A stretch of 64,000 nucleotides of DNA from Lobosporangium transversale (GCF_002105155.1 NW_019029033.1:228726-292725); one strand, 5' to 3'; positions 22,104 through 33,351 are shown, numbered from the stretch's first letter. A program made the numbers and translations. The notes: generated by a model not told the origin, from the letters alone.

Positions 22104-23660
22104 ATGATGACTAGCCTCAATTTGAATCCCCTGTGCATTCCGGAAATTGTTTTGCTTATTGGTAGTTACCTAGAGTGGACAGACCTTTCCCGTTGTATTC
22201 GCGTCTCCAGGATTTTCCACGATACACTCGTCAAAACCATTTGGAAAAAGATCACTGTTTCAGGTCGTTCAAGCTACCCTACTAGCGAGGCACTGCGGCG
22301 ATACAAGGAATACATAGAATGTCTTGAGTTTCATCACATCTTCCCTAAGGAGTACATGACGCTGCATGGCTGTGGTCGCCTCAGACAGATCACCTGCAAT
22401 ATGGACTCATCTGTAGACTCATCTACTCGAAATGATCTTTCCAATCTTATCAAGGTCCACAGTTCCACGATCACCGAGTTTAGATCCGAATGCTCAAGTT
22501 TACGTGAGATATGGGAAGCGCTGCTGAAATGTACTCACCTTGAAAACCTGGCTATTCATGGGACAGATATACTCGAGGATGAGGTCGATCTATTCTTTCA
22601 AGTCTGCAAAAATATTGGGGCCTTAGACATGTCCGAAGTATTGATCGCTCAGCTACCCTCCGACTTCTTGGACAACAGATCTGGCAAGTTCATTTTCCCA
22701 AATATAAGTGCAGTGCGTTTCTTTGATACTCAAATAGTCGATTCTCCACATCCGCATACATCGTCGGTTTGTCTTGGCATGTTGACAAGAAGATGTCCAA
22801 GATTACGTTCATTGGATCACTACAACTCCAATATAAAAGCGCAGCCCAGAAAGCGAATGAACATTGATTTCTACAGAACAGTATTCCTTCATCATCCCTA
22901 TACACTGACAAATTTATCAGATTTACACCTTACGGGGATGGAAATAAAGGATAAAGATATGGCGGCACTTCTTAGGCAGATGACTGAGCTAAGATGGCTA
23001 GAAGCTCCAGATTGTGACTTTGGCCCACTCTCTATTCGAGAGTTGCTATCGAATGAGCAGGAAGTTTCGGATAATGGCCGCATATTATGGAAAAGAAGGG
23101 ATCAGAGGCTCTGCGATACAGTTGAGGGATTGGAATTCAACATTTATAGTACCAAGGCTGATGGTGTTGTTCAAGCGATCTTGTCCAATTGTCCGCGTCT
23201 GAAGGAGCTGACTGGACCTAAAATCACTGTGGCAGAAATTGTTGATGGTGCAGAATGGGTATGCACTTATCTCAGCATTTTGAACATCCAGCTTGAAGCC
23301 GCCGTTGATCGTGAGACTTCAGAAGGCATGCGGAAGCAGCGTGTTGTGTTTAAGCAACTAGGCAGGCTGACCCGACTAAAACATTTACATTTAACAGGAG
23401 GGATTTTAGAAGTTAAGGGGTTTCGGACGCTGGACTTGAAGCTAGGAGCAGGCCTAGATGAACTAGTCACGCTGAAGGATTTGCATTCACTATCGTTTGA
23501 GGGCGATGAGCATCAAGAGATACAGGCCGAAGATGCGGCATGGATGGTGAACAATTGGTCGAGACTCGAATTGGTGAGTGGCGTTGCGAATCAGGATCGT
23601 GACGCTTGCACCTTAGTGAATGGCATATTCAAATTGCGCAATGTTATTCTACTGAAATAG
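22104..23660 (+). CDS. F-box/LRR protein (intact, single exon)
   Basis: One open frame of 518 residues starts with MMTSLNLNPLCIPEIV. The F-box covers about residues 8-48 (CIPEIVLLIGSYL, CIRVSRIFHDTLVKTIWKKI). LRR-like segments follow, for example TLTNLSDLHLTGMEIKDKDM and LLRQMTELRWLEAPDCDFG. The protein matches the gene at 12331-13812 across its whole length. It is the predicted substrate-binding subunit of an SCF ubiquitin ligase with unknown target. The gene sits between two pieces of a duplicated MFS transporter (21304-21992 and 24538-25467), yet its frame is intact. No intron is required. Confidence 0.9.
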   Translation: MMTSLNLNPLCIPEIVLLIGSYLEWTDLSRCIRVSRIFHDTLVKTIWKKITVSGRSSYPTSEALRRYKEYIECLEFHHIFPKEYMTLHGCGRLRQITCNMDSSVDSSTRNDLSNLIKVHSSTITEFRSECSSLREIWEALLKCTHLENLAIHGTDILEDEVDLFFQVCKNIGALDMSEVLIAQLPSDFLDNRSGKFIFPNISAVRFFDTQIVDSPHPHTSSVCLGMLTRRCPRLRSLDHYNSNIKAQPRKRMNIDFYRTVFLHHPYTLTNLSDLHLTGMEIKDKDMAALLRQMTELRWLEAPDCDFGPLSIRELLSNEQEVSDNGRILWKRRDQRLCDTVEGLEFNIYSTKADGVVQAILSNCPRLKELTGPKITVAEIVDGAEWVCTYLSILNIQLEAAVDRETSEGMRKQRVVFKQLGRLTRLKHLHLTGGILEVKGFRTLDLKLGAGLDELVTLKDLHSLSFEGDEHQEIQAEDAAWMVNNWSRLELVSGVANQDRDACTLVNGIFKLRNVILLK

Positions 23661-24193
23661 AATTACACTATCTATCACCTCACAGTCTGATTTGAAAAAT
23701 ATGACTCCTGAACATGAGCCTGGTAGCGTTCATGGTTTAAATGATGGATACCGAACTGCAAAGAGCGTAAACAGTTTTTTTTGGCAATTTCTGTAATATG
23801 TATCATAATGTTAATTTAGATACTGGAAGAAAACATTGATATGTAGAAAGAACAAAAATGGGATGTTAATTAACAATGCGAAATATCTATATGAGTAACC
23901 ATTAACTTCCAAAGAAGGAAACCCCCAATAAAAAAAGAAAAGAAAAAGAATGGATATGCTTTTTTATTTCCCTCAAGGACTATAAAGAGATTAAAAAAGA
24001 AGTTTCTTAATATCTTAAAGGCAAGCGGTTTTACTGATAGACTTTAAAAAACACCGCCAGCCCTTATTGATTAGGATCACAGCTGCTAAATGATCCGAAA
24101 TATCATTTAAAAAATAGTCATTTCTCAGTCCACTCAGCATGTCAATATCTGTTCATATCCTTAATCTTTATCTTCCTCATCTCTCTTTGCATA
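23661..24193. other. Spacer
   Basis: About 530 bp of AT-rich sequence between two F-box copies. No gene or repeat supported. Confidence 0.45.
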
Positions 24194-24537
24194 ATGAACA
24201 GTCTCGAATTAAACTCTGGGGATTCCATAATCATTTCCGTTGTTGGTAGTTCCTTACGTCGAAAGGATCTCTTGCGTTGTAATCGTATCTCCAAGGCTTT
24301 CCGCCATACGCTTGTCGAGCCCATCTAGAAAATGTTCAATTTTGAAGATTGCTCAAGGAGTACGTTGATGTGTCTGTGTCCCATTACTACTGCTCAAAAG
24401 AGTACAGTTCATTGCAGGGCTGGATATTTCAAGCGATCTTTCCAATTTCATCAAGGCCCACAACTCCACAATTACTGACCTTAGGCTTTACGGATGTTCA
24501 GTAACGAGAGATATGGAAGGCAATGTTGCAATGTGCC
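24194..24537 (+). pseudogene. 5' fragment of an F-box/LRR gene
   Basis: It starts MNSLELNSG and keeps F-box residues (SSLRRKDLLRCNRISKAFRH) before a TAG within the F-box and later frame changes. The last codons read IWKAMLQCA, matching IWEALLKCT of the intact paralogue. At 24537/24538 the sequence switches to the MFS transporter without any spacer. The gene is truncated by that junction. Confidence 0.85.
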
Positions 24538-25467
24538 TTTAATCCTTTACGACCATTGTTATGCCTTCGTTCGCCTACCAATGCCCTCTTGGTCACCTTC
24601 AACGGATTATCCCTGGCAGCTCAGTTTTGTATGAACAACACCATGCCGATCTCGTTCCACGAAGTGTACGGTATGTCAGAGACTACCATTGGACTTGTTT
24701 TCTGCGCAGGAGGATTCGGATCCATCGTTGGATCCATCGTTGGTGGCAGATACTCGGATTATGTGATGCGTCGCTGGTTGGTCAAACATGAGCTGAGGCG
24801 ACAGAGGGAGTTGAGGGATCGTGAGGCGATGTTTGGAGCTGGACATGGATCTCGCCCAAGCAGCAGTAACGGCTCTACGCCTGTCAAGGAGATTACTGAA
24901 AAGGATGTTGTCATTGATGTGACCATGCGCGCTCCACCGGAAATCCGTCTTCGCAGGTTAGGAATTGGATTTTTTTTTTTTTTTTTTTTTTTTCTCATCT
25001 TCAACCAGAATAGTTGACTGACTTTATATATTTATTTTTATTTTATTTTTTTATTTTTTTCTAGTGTATGGTTAGGTGTTTTCTTGTTACCACTTGGTCT
25101 CATGCTTTTTGGTTGGTCAATTCAGAATCGACTTGCACTTGGTTCAGCGGTCGTCGGGATCTTCTTTGTAGGATTTGGGATGATGATGGTTTACTCTAGC
25201 ACGACCACAGCGCTCGTGGATGCAAACTCTCAGAACAACATGGCTACCTCTGCAGTGGCCTGCAACAGTCTTGCTCGAGGCGTCACCGGTGCCATTGGAG
25301 GATTTACAGCCCTCCCCCTGTTGGGGGCCATGGGCAGTGGATGGCTCTACACATTCTGGGCCCTCATGACCTTGTTGGGTTCCATTGGCTTGGTTGTCCT
25401 TTTGGTGAAGGCTAAAACATGGAGAGAACAAGAAGCCGTCGCAGAAAAAGTGGTTGATCGCGTTTAA
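24538..25467 (+). pseudogene. Duplicated 3' part of the MFS transporter gene
   Basis: Nearly identical to 60527-61456 at a constant offset of 35,989, including the intron (24957-25064) with its T-run. It encodes the second half of the transporter: exon 3 end from FNPLRPLLCLRSPTNALL through SDYVMRRW, then VWLGVFLLPLGLMLFGW to the stop. The first six helices and the signature motif are absent, so a working transporter is not expected. At the left end the frame continues from the F-box fragment: an ATG at 24523 gives MLQCA then the MFS sequence. Transcription from this chimera is possible but unproven. Confidence 0.9.
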
Positions 25468-25685
25468 AAAAAACACTTTTTCTTTGTATTTAGAGCATTT
25501 TCATTTATGCATATTTTTTTTTTTTTTATTTCGCATCCATCTCATTTAAAATTGCATCTCATATCCTAAAGCATTGAGTGAAGTTACGATTTCGTATTTT
25601 ATTCAGCTAATTATTACAATAAAATTTGTTTGTTTTTTTTTTCTTTTTCTTTTTCAAATGTTTCTACTTACAAAAAAACAATATA

Positions 25686-25716
<31 letters not shown>

Positions 25717-25779
25717 CTTTCAAATGTTTCTACTTACAAAAAAACAATAAAGTTTTTTTTTTTCTTTTCTTTTCCTTTT

Positions 25780-25810
<31 letters not shown>

Positions 25811-25865
25811 CAAATGTTTCTACTTCACAAAAAAACAATAAGTTTTTTTCTTTTTTTTCCCCTCT

Positions 25866-27572
25866 TCAAATATCATTCATCCTTCTCCAAGTTTGTGCAT
25901 CCATATTGGGATCAGGGGTAGGATATCGACGTTGAGCAAACTCCTTGTATAAACTTACTATTTCTTCTCTTTCTTGTTTACGTCTTCTTTCTTCTTCGTC
26001 TCCTTCCTCTTCCTCATCCTTATTCGCTTCCTCGTCCATGGTCTTCTCCTCCTCCTTAGCCTTAGCCTCGTTCTTCTTCTTACCCCTATCCCTCTCCTTA
26101 CCTCTATCCTTCACCTTAGCCTCTTGTCGTTGTCGTTGCGATTGTGATGATTGCTGTCGTGCTTGCTGCTCCAGTCGATGAAGCTCTTCTCTTTGTCTTT
26201 GAGCTTCAATCTCTGCACGGACAGCTCTTTGTTGGGTTCGCAAAATGAATGGCCTAGGTTGAGTCAGAGGCCTCACCTCCTTCCTGGGTATAGATTGCTT
26301 AGGAGGAAGAACCACCGCCTTTGGTATCTTCCTCCTCCCCTCTTCCTCCAACAGCCTCTCTTCCTCCTCCCGCTGCTGAAGCCGTGCCCAGTATCGTTTG
26401 CTCCTACCTTCAGTCTCAAACTGGAAGGGTTTAGGGATTGTCCCTGTGGACCTGGGCATCGGCCTCGGCGTGGGCATCGGCGTTGATGCGCGCTTTGTTG
26501 GTTTGAGCGCGAGTGGCCGAGATGCCAGAGGATCGTATCGCCTCTTGGCGATAACTGGCGACTTTGGAGCCGCCAGTCTGGTTTTCACCAACGCCTGTGC
26601 CTTTGGTGGCGATGGTGATGGCGGTACCAGCGTTGCCTCTGTTTTTGGCCGTTGAGGTCGTGCTGTCGGCTTTGGGCGTACACCAAGAGGATCATGTCGT
26701 CTCTTGGTGACCACAGGGGATTTGGGGGCTGTCAGTCGTGTTTTCTCCATTTTAGGTACACTCGAGGTTCCTGAACTTTGGAGGACCTATGCACGTGTAT
26801 TGTATATTAGAGAAAATAATAATTCTGTTACAACGATTCTTTACAGACACACATTTATACATAAAATATATAATACACATATTTCTGAACTCAACAACAA
26901 CAGCAACAACAACAGCAACAACAACAGCAACAACAACAGCAGCAACAACAGCAACAACAACAGCAACAACAACAGCAGCAACAACAGCAACAACAACAGC
27001 AACAACAACAGCAACAACAACAGCAACAACAACAGCAACAACAACAGCAACAACAACAATAAAATATAAAACAAAACAAATAAAATAAAATAAAATAAAA
27101 TAAAGTAAAATAGTGTAAAATAAAATAAGCTCTCGACTGAAGACTCCACAACCAGTTAAGCAATTACCTTTTTTTGGCTCATGAGTACACTCTTTTCAAG
27201 CTGCTGCTTGCGTTCTGAGAGAGGAATAAAAGGTGACTCGGGCCTAGCTTGCTGCTCATTGGTGATTAGGTCTTGCAGAACCGGTGAAACTGATGTAGCA
27301 ACTGGTGGCGCTGATGTAGCATTTGGTGGCGCTGATGTAGCAACTGGCAGCATTGGTGCAACAACCTGTGGATTAGAATGTGACTTGGTAGCATTGTTTT
27401 TATTGATGTGTGGAGTTGGATCATAAAAGATGGAGGGCTCTTCTTTATGTTTTTGCTGTTGTTGCAGCCATTGCTTGCCTTGAAGATATGCTCTTGTCAT
27501 ATGAATATTTCGAAGTGGTGTCATCTTTGCGTTCTTCTGTTCTTGCGTACCGGGTAAGTTGGGAAAGCTCAT
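25866..27572 (-). CDS. Unrecognised charged two-exon protein, copy A
   Basis: Exons 27168-27572 and 25866-26786, intron 381 bp, 441 residues. Joining at the GTAATT donor and the GCATAG acceptor keeps one frame: SQKK runs into VLQSSGTSSVPK before MEKTRL. I do not recognise a family. Seen: a Gln-rich N terminus (YLQGKQWLQQQQKHKEE), an Ala/Pro/Ser-rich linker with repeated VATSAPP, and a repeated basic motif APKSPVVTKRRHDPL / APKSPVIAKRRYDPL. A long Glu/Arg/Lys-rich helical region (RLQQREEEERLLEEE) follows, ending in RYPTPDPNMDAQTWRRMND. There are no membrane segments or catalytic motifs. The basic repeats suggest nuclear or nucleic-acid contact, as inference only. It is tail-to-tail with the truncated MFS copy. 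Expression is unproven. Confidence 0.6.
26892..27060. repeat. CAA/CAG array in the intron of copy A
   Basis: CAACAACAACAG units with occasional CAGCAG steps on the plus strand, so the gene's own strand carries UUG/CUG. It lies wholly inside the predicted intron. The same array has the same visible length and order in copy B (32158-32325) and the same pattern in copy C (about 62881-63050). A TAAAA-type pentanucleotide run adjoins it. Confidence 0.9.
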
Positions 27573-28031
27573 AATTATAAAGGGGGGTATCGGGTATCAG
27601 GTATCAGGTATCAGGTAACAAGGCAATAGGTAAGAGCTTCTGAAGCTTGGACAGGTGGAATGGTTGAATGAAGAAAGGTTAATCACAACTTTATTAACTT
27701 TATATACGACGCGACATTGTAGGCACGTGAAACCGCGGTCACTAATAAAAGAAAGGCGTGTTGTATATTTCTGTTTAAGGGGCAAGAAGATAAGCACAAA
27801 ATCAGGATGGTGACAGGACAAAGAGTGTTGACAAGAATAACAAGGCAAATAACCTTGACGACAAACAGCGCCATAAGATGCCAAAAGGGAAGGTGGGAGC
27901 TTTATAGGTGAGCTCACAAACTGAGTTACCGGAAGTCAAAGGCCTGTTGTGAAAAGGGGAAAAATAAAGGTGAACAGCAAGATGAGTTGTAGGTAGAACT
28001 TAAAACTTCTGGGTAAAACCGAACACTTTAC

Positions 28032-28336
28032 TACCTCCACTCTCCCACTCTCTATTATAGCTGGATCTCAAGCTTAAATGATATTTTGTCCACTCCGTCT
28101 TCACAGCAACAGTATGGATGACTGCTCTTTATATTACTGAAGGCCTATAAGAGACCCTAAGAAATCATCCAAAGCGCTCGCATTCCGTACAACTATGCAC
28201 CATTTAAACTATAAAGACTACCATTGCCTTTCCTTGATGGACATTAAAATCACAACGTTGTTGTCACTGAAGTAGTTACTCGTCAGAGTGCGCTCGTTTA
28301 AGAGCCATCAGACTATGAAGTGAGATAAAATAAATA
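28032..28336. other. Spacer
   Basis: About 300 bp between copy A and the stop codon of the frameshifted F-box gene. No feature seen. Confidence 0.4.
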
Positions 28337-29909
28337 TTATTCCCACAGATCAAATTCTGGTGTATCAACATTGTGCGATTTGAGAATGTCAGTCACTAAA
28401 CTCTGTGTTTCAGGATCCCGATTCACAACGCCCTCACAGTATTCGATGCTCGGCCAATTGGTTACAATCCATGTCGCATCCTCAGATTGAATCTGCTGGT
28501 GCTTATCATGTATGAATGATAGCCAACGTAAATGCTTCAGATTGACTAGTTCATCCAGACCTGCTCTTAATCTCAAGTCCAGTGTCCGAAACCCCTTAGC
28601 TTGCGGAACCCCCCCTGTTAAATAAAGATGTTCTAGTCGAGTCAGCCTGCCAAGTTGCTTAAACACAACACGCTGCTTCTGCATGCTTTCTAGACTCTCC
28701 ATATCAACATCAACCTCAAGAATGACTGACATTTCAGTCATCTCAATGCAAACCCATTCTGTGCCCTTGACAATCTCTGACACTGTAATATTGCAGCCTC
28801 GCAGTTTCTTTAAACGTGAACAACTGGATAATATCGCTTGGACAGTGCCATCAGTCCTAGCTGTATATATATTGAGGAACATTATTTCAACTGTATCACA
28901 GAGCCTCTGATCCCTTCTTTTCCGTACTATGCGTCCATTACTCAAAATCTCCTGCTCCTCCGCTAATAGTTCTCGCATAGAGACCGGACCAAAGTTACAA
29001 TGTGAAGCATCTAGCCGTCTTAGTGTAGTCATCCGCCTGAGAAGTGCCGCCATGTCCTCGTCCTCTATTTTCATGCGTGGAAAAGACAAATCTGATAGAC
29101 TTGTCAGTGTGTAGGGATGAAGGAATAGTATACTGCAGAAATCGGTACATATTTGCTGTATAGTTTGGGCATCCCCTCTCAGATCATTGAAAGACAGTGA
29201 ACGTAACCTTGGACATCTCCTAGCCAACATGCCGAGGCAATACGATGATGTGCGCGGATATGGAGGGTTGACTATTAGGACACTCTGAAGGCTTAATGTA
29301 CGTATATGTGGAAAAATGAATCCCCCTGTGTCGTCGTCCAAGAAGGTGGAAGATAGCCGGCTGATTTTTACTCCAAACATCTCTAAGGCCCCAACTTTCT
29401 TACAGACTTGAAAGAATAGATCAACTTCCTCATCCAGTATATTTGTCTCACGGATGTTCAAGACTTCAAGGTGAGTGCATCCTAATACTGCTCTCCATAC
29501 CCCCCGTAAGCTTGAACATTTGTAAAACCTAAGCTCAGTGATTGTGGAGTTGTGGGCCTTGATGAGATTGAAAAGATCGCTCAGAGTAGAAGAATCTTGA
29601 AGTGTTTGTGCCTGGTAGTCAATGTATCTGAGGCGACTACAGCCCTGTAATGAACCGTACTCCTTTGGGAAGCACCAACGGAGCACAAGCGTCTCAATAT
29701 ACTCCTTGTTGTTCTGTAGCGCTCCACTAGTAGGGACAGTTTGAACAATCTCCAGTGTCAATCTTTTTCCAGATGAATTTGACAAGTGTACGGTGGAAGG
29801 TCTTGGAGACAAGAATACAACGCAAGAGATCCTTTCGGCGTAAGAAACCACCAACAACGGAAATAATTTCTGGGATCTTCAAGGGGTTCAATTTGCAGTT
29901 GCTCATCAT
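28337..29909 (-). pseudogene. F-box/LRR gene with one frameshift
   Basis: The start MMSNCKLNPLKIPEIIS at 29909 opens an F-box (FLRRKDLLRCILVSKTFHRT, IWKKI) that stops after 60 codons at 29727. The LRR part continues in another frame, PTSGALQNNKEYIETL onward to the stop at 28337. Compared with the paralogue at 22104, one extra base is present in the ACTGTCCC region near 29735. Everything else is open for about 460 codons, so the loss is recent or is a sequencing error. The remainder shows family LRR segments such as LTSLSDLSFPRMK and LLRRMTTLRRLDASHCNFG. It lies between two inverted copies of the 2.4-kb unit. Confidence 0.82.
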
Positions 29910-30156
29910 GCGAAGCGAGATGGAGTAAACTTATGAATGTGAATGGTCATTGACATTTTGCATCCTTTTTAATTTTTTTTTTTACAATTTGCCACCAATT
30001 AACGTAAGCATGAGTAGAGCAGTGATCACAGAATAGTGCCTTCAATAAGGTTGATTGTGTTATTTTAATACTTGTCGGTTAAACAAGCTACCTTTAAGAT
30101 ACTAGGAAGCACCTTTTCATCTCTTTTGCATTTTTAAAGAACAAAACACGTCTATT

Positions 30157-30187
<31 letters not shown>

Positions 30188-31186
30188 GACGTATTCTTCT
30201 TGGAAGAGTGAATACTTATGAAGAGTGGTAGAGTTTTCACACTGCCAACTAGCTTCACATTCTTGCTCTCCCAACGTCGAGTACTATAAACATCCTTTTT
30301 TTTTTTCTGAACTAGCAAACCAATCAGGAGAGTAGTTTTTCGTTCATATTAACGGTCATTACAACTTATCCTTGACTTCATAAATAGAACATCGAGTTGA
30401 CTAGTTGCATTTATTACCCAATGTCGACCGACCTACTATAAGTAGATATAGTGAAGTAGTTGGGACAAGTACGTGTGTAATGAGCAATTGTGGTATATAC
30501 GATTCCTCACGAGCGAGCTTTTTGTCAGCACTAGCTAATAAAGAGAGCGTAGTGTTGTTATTGGAAGACATGATGCGGATAATGTTATAAGCGAGAAAAT
30601 GATATCCGAAGACTTGGTTTTGTGGCAGGCAAGCTGAATGTTAATGAAGCTTTAGGAATGAAGGAATGGGAAGCAAAATGAATACACCGTTTCTGCATTT
30701 GTTGATCTTTGTTGATCTTTTCAAGCCAATCATCTGTAATTGTCAACGATTCAAAAGTGTGTATAAAACCACAGATCTTGCCTTGTACCTGATGATAATC
30801 TTTGCACCAGAAAATTAATAAATGCCTCCATGGATGTAGTGCGTGGATACATATCTTAATCTCACTTGCCTCTCAACCTGTTTACTTGTCTATCTATCGT
30901 AACAAGCATGGACTTTCTTCAAATAAAATGAAGCTCTGTTACATTATTAAGGAATAGAAAGCTTCGCTGTCCTGGTGACAAAAGCAAAGGATATAATCAT
31001 GCTAGAAGCGAAGATGTGTTCAGTGTCAAAGATTCATCATCCCTGGATCTAAAAATACGGTCAATATCAAGATCCTCTTAAAGGTACCCTCTCGTTGCCT
31101 TTGCTATGGCAAGTATAAGTAGTGAGAGCTAAAGATGAGGCAACTGTAGACGAGTACTATAAATGCCAAAGAAACTTCTCTCCTAA
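29910..31186. other. Spacer with promoter-like motifs
   Basis: About 1.3 kb. A T-run lies at 30159-30187. Near 30761-30825 a TATAAAA is followed by AATAAAT, and just before copy B lies ACTATAAATGCC (31158-31169), shared with 14098. TTGCC ... GGCAAC inverted pieces occur at 31098-31145. No gene supported. Confidence 0.45.
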
Positions 31187-31510
31187 TAAAGTGTTCGGTT
31201 TTACCCAGAAGTTTTAAGTTCTACCTACAACTCATCTTGCTGTTCACCTTTATTTTTCCCCTTTTCACAACAGGCCTTTGACTTCCGGTAACTCAGTTTG
31301 TGAGCTCACCTATAAAGCTCCCACCTTCCCTTTTGGCATCTTATGGCGCTGTTTGTCGTCAAGGTTATTTGCCTTGTTATTCTTGTCAACACTCTTTGTC
31401 CTGTCACCATCCTGATTTTGTGCTTATCTTCTTGCCCCTTAAACAGAAATATACAACACGCCTTTCTTTTATTAGTGACCGCGGTTTCACGTGCCTACAA
31501 TGTCGCGTCG

Positions 31511-31519
31511 TATATAAAG
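31511..31519 (+). promoter_or_regulatory. TATA-like box of copy B gene
   Basis: TATATAAAG stands about 125 bases before the ATG at 31645. The complementary string occurs in copies A (about 27698-27706) and C. Between it and the ATG lie tandem TACCTGA repeats (31601-31632). The role is inferred from position. Confidence 0.45.
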
Positions 31520-31644
31520 TTAATAAAGTTGTGATTAACCTTTCTTCATTCAACCATTCCACCTGTCCAAGCTTCAGAAGCTCTTACCTATTGCCTTGTT
31601 ACCTGATACCTGATACCTGATACCCGATACCCCCCTTTATAATT

Positions 31645-33351
31645 ATGAGCTTTCCCAACTTACCCGGTACGCAAGAACAGAAGAACGCAAAGATGACACC
31701 ACTTCGAAATATTCATATGACAAGAGCATATCTTCAAGGCAAGCAATGGCTGCAACAACAGCAAAAACATAAAGAAGAGCCCTCCATCTTTTATGATCCA
31801 ACTCCACACATCAATAAAAACAATGCTACCAAGTCACATTCTAATCCACAGGTTGTTGCACCAATGCTGCCAGTTGCTACATCAGCGCCACCAAATGCTA
31901 CATCAGCGCCACCAGTTGCTACATCAGTTTCACCGGTTCTGCAAGACCTAATCACCAATGAGCAGCAAGCTAGGCCCGAGTCACCTTTTATTCCTCTCTC
32001 AGAACGCAAGCAGCAGCTTGAAAAGAGTGTACTCATGAGCCAAAAAAAGGTAATTGCTTAACTGGTTGTGGAGTCTTCAGTCGAGAGCTTATTTTATTTT
32101 ACACTATTTTACTTTATTTTATTTTATTTTATTTTATTTGTTTTGTTTTATATTTTATTGTTGTTGTTGCTGTTGTTGTTGCTGTTGTTGTTGCTGTTGT
32201 TGTTGCTGTTGTTGTTGCTGTTGTTGTTGCTGTTGTTGCTGCTGTTGTTGTTGCTGTTGTTGTTGCTGTTGTTGCTGCTGTTGTTGTTGCTGTTGTTGTT
32301 GCTGTTGTTGTTGCTGTTGTTGTTGAGTTCAGAAATATGTGTATTATATATTTTATGTATAAATGTGTGTCTGTAAAGAATCGTTGTAACAGAATTATTA
32401 TTTTCTCTAATATACAATACACGTGCATAGGTCCTCCAAAGTTCAGGAACCTCGAGTGTACCTAAAATGGAGAAAACACGACTGACAGCCCCCAAATCCC
32501 CTGTGGTCACCAAGAGACGACATGATCCTCTTGGTGTACGCCCAAAGCCGACAGCACGACCTCAACGGCCAAAAACAGAGGCAACGCTGGTACCGCCATC
32601 ACCATCGCCACCAAAGGCACAGGCGTTGGTGAAAACCAGACTGGCGGCTCCAAAGTCGCCAGTTATCGCCAAGAGGCGATACGATCCTCTGGCATCTCGG
32701 CCACTCGCGCTCAAACCAACAAAGCGCGCATCAACGCCGATGCCCACGCCGAGGCCGATGCCCAGGTCCACAGGGACAATCCCTAAACCCTTCCAGTTTG
32801 AGACTGAAGGTAGGAGCAAACGATACTGGGCACGGCTTCAGCAGCGGGAGGAGGAAGAGAGGCTGTTGGAGGAAGAGGGGAGGAGGAAGATACCAAAGGC
32901 GGTGGTTCTTCCTCCTAAGCAATCTATACCCAGGAAGGAGGTGAGGCCTCTGACTCAACCTAGGCCATTCATTTTGCGAACCCAACAAAGAGCTGTCCGT
33001 GCAGAGATTGAAGCTCAAAGACAAAGAGAAGAGCTTCATCGACTGGAGCAGCAAGCACGACAGCAATCATCACAATCGCAACGACAACGACAAGAGGCTA
33101 AGGTGAAGGATAGAGGTAAGGAGAGGGATAGGGGTAAGAAGAAGAACGAGGCTAAGGCTAAGGAGGAGGAGAAGACCATGGACGAGGAAGCGAATAAGGA
33201 TGAGGAAGAGGAAGGAGACGAAGAAGAAAGAAGACGTAAACAAGAAAGAGAAGAAATAGTAAGTTTATACAAGGAGTTTGCTCAACGTCGATATCCTACC
33301 CCTGATCCCAATATGGATGCACAAACTTGGAGAAGGATGAATGATATTTGA
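31645..33351 (+). CDS. Unrecognised charged two-exon protein, copy B
   Basis: Exons 31645-32049 and 32431-33351, 441 residues, with the same translation as copies A and C. In this orientation the donor AAG|GTAATT and the acceptor GTGCATAG|GTCC are easy to see. Without splicing the first frame ends three codons later (VIA, stop). The second exon also has its own ATG 36 bases in, so a 294-residue form is possible if the intron is not used. Composition is very basic in the middle and acidic/basic mixed toward the C terminus (KDRGKERDRGKKKNE, NKDEEEEGDEEERRRK). No known domain was recognised. Downstream lie oligo(A) tracts and AATAAA at 33546. Confidence 0.6.

Larger units (their letters stand above)
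25568..28031 (-). repeat. 2.4-kb amplified unit, copy A
   Basis: Inverted relative to copy B (31187-33582). Copy C (61557 to the edge) has the same orientation as A. Copies A and B share sequence from AAAGTGTTCGGTTTTACCC at the 5' side to CACTCAATGCTTT at the 3' side. Outside these points they differ. The unit includes a leader with TATATAAAG, a GATACCT-type tandem repeat in the 5' UTR, a two-exon gene, and a tail of A/T runs separated by repeats of AAACATTTG. No terminal inverted repeat or clear target-site duplication was found, so its mode of movement is unknown. Confidence 0.85.

Noticed and set aside
26841-27163. Open frames of poly-Leu, poly-Cys or Asn/Thr/Ser across the CAA array (and in the other two units)
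   Set aside because: They only reflect the trinucleotide array, which lies inside an intron of the better-supported two-exon gene.
31300-31620. 106-codon frame in the leader of each unit
   Set aside because: It spans the TATA-like box and repeats, and the related module at 14095 does not keep the frame, so coding is unsupported. Its presence in all three units follows from their near identity.
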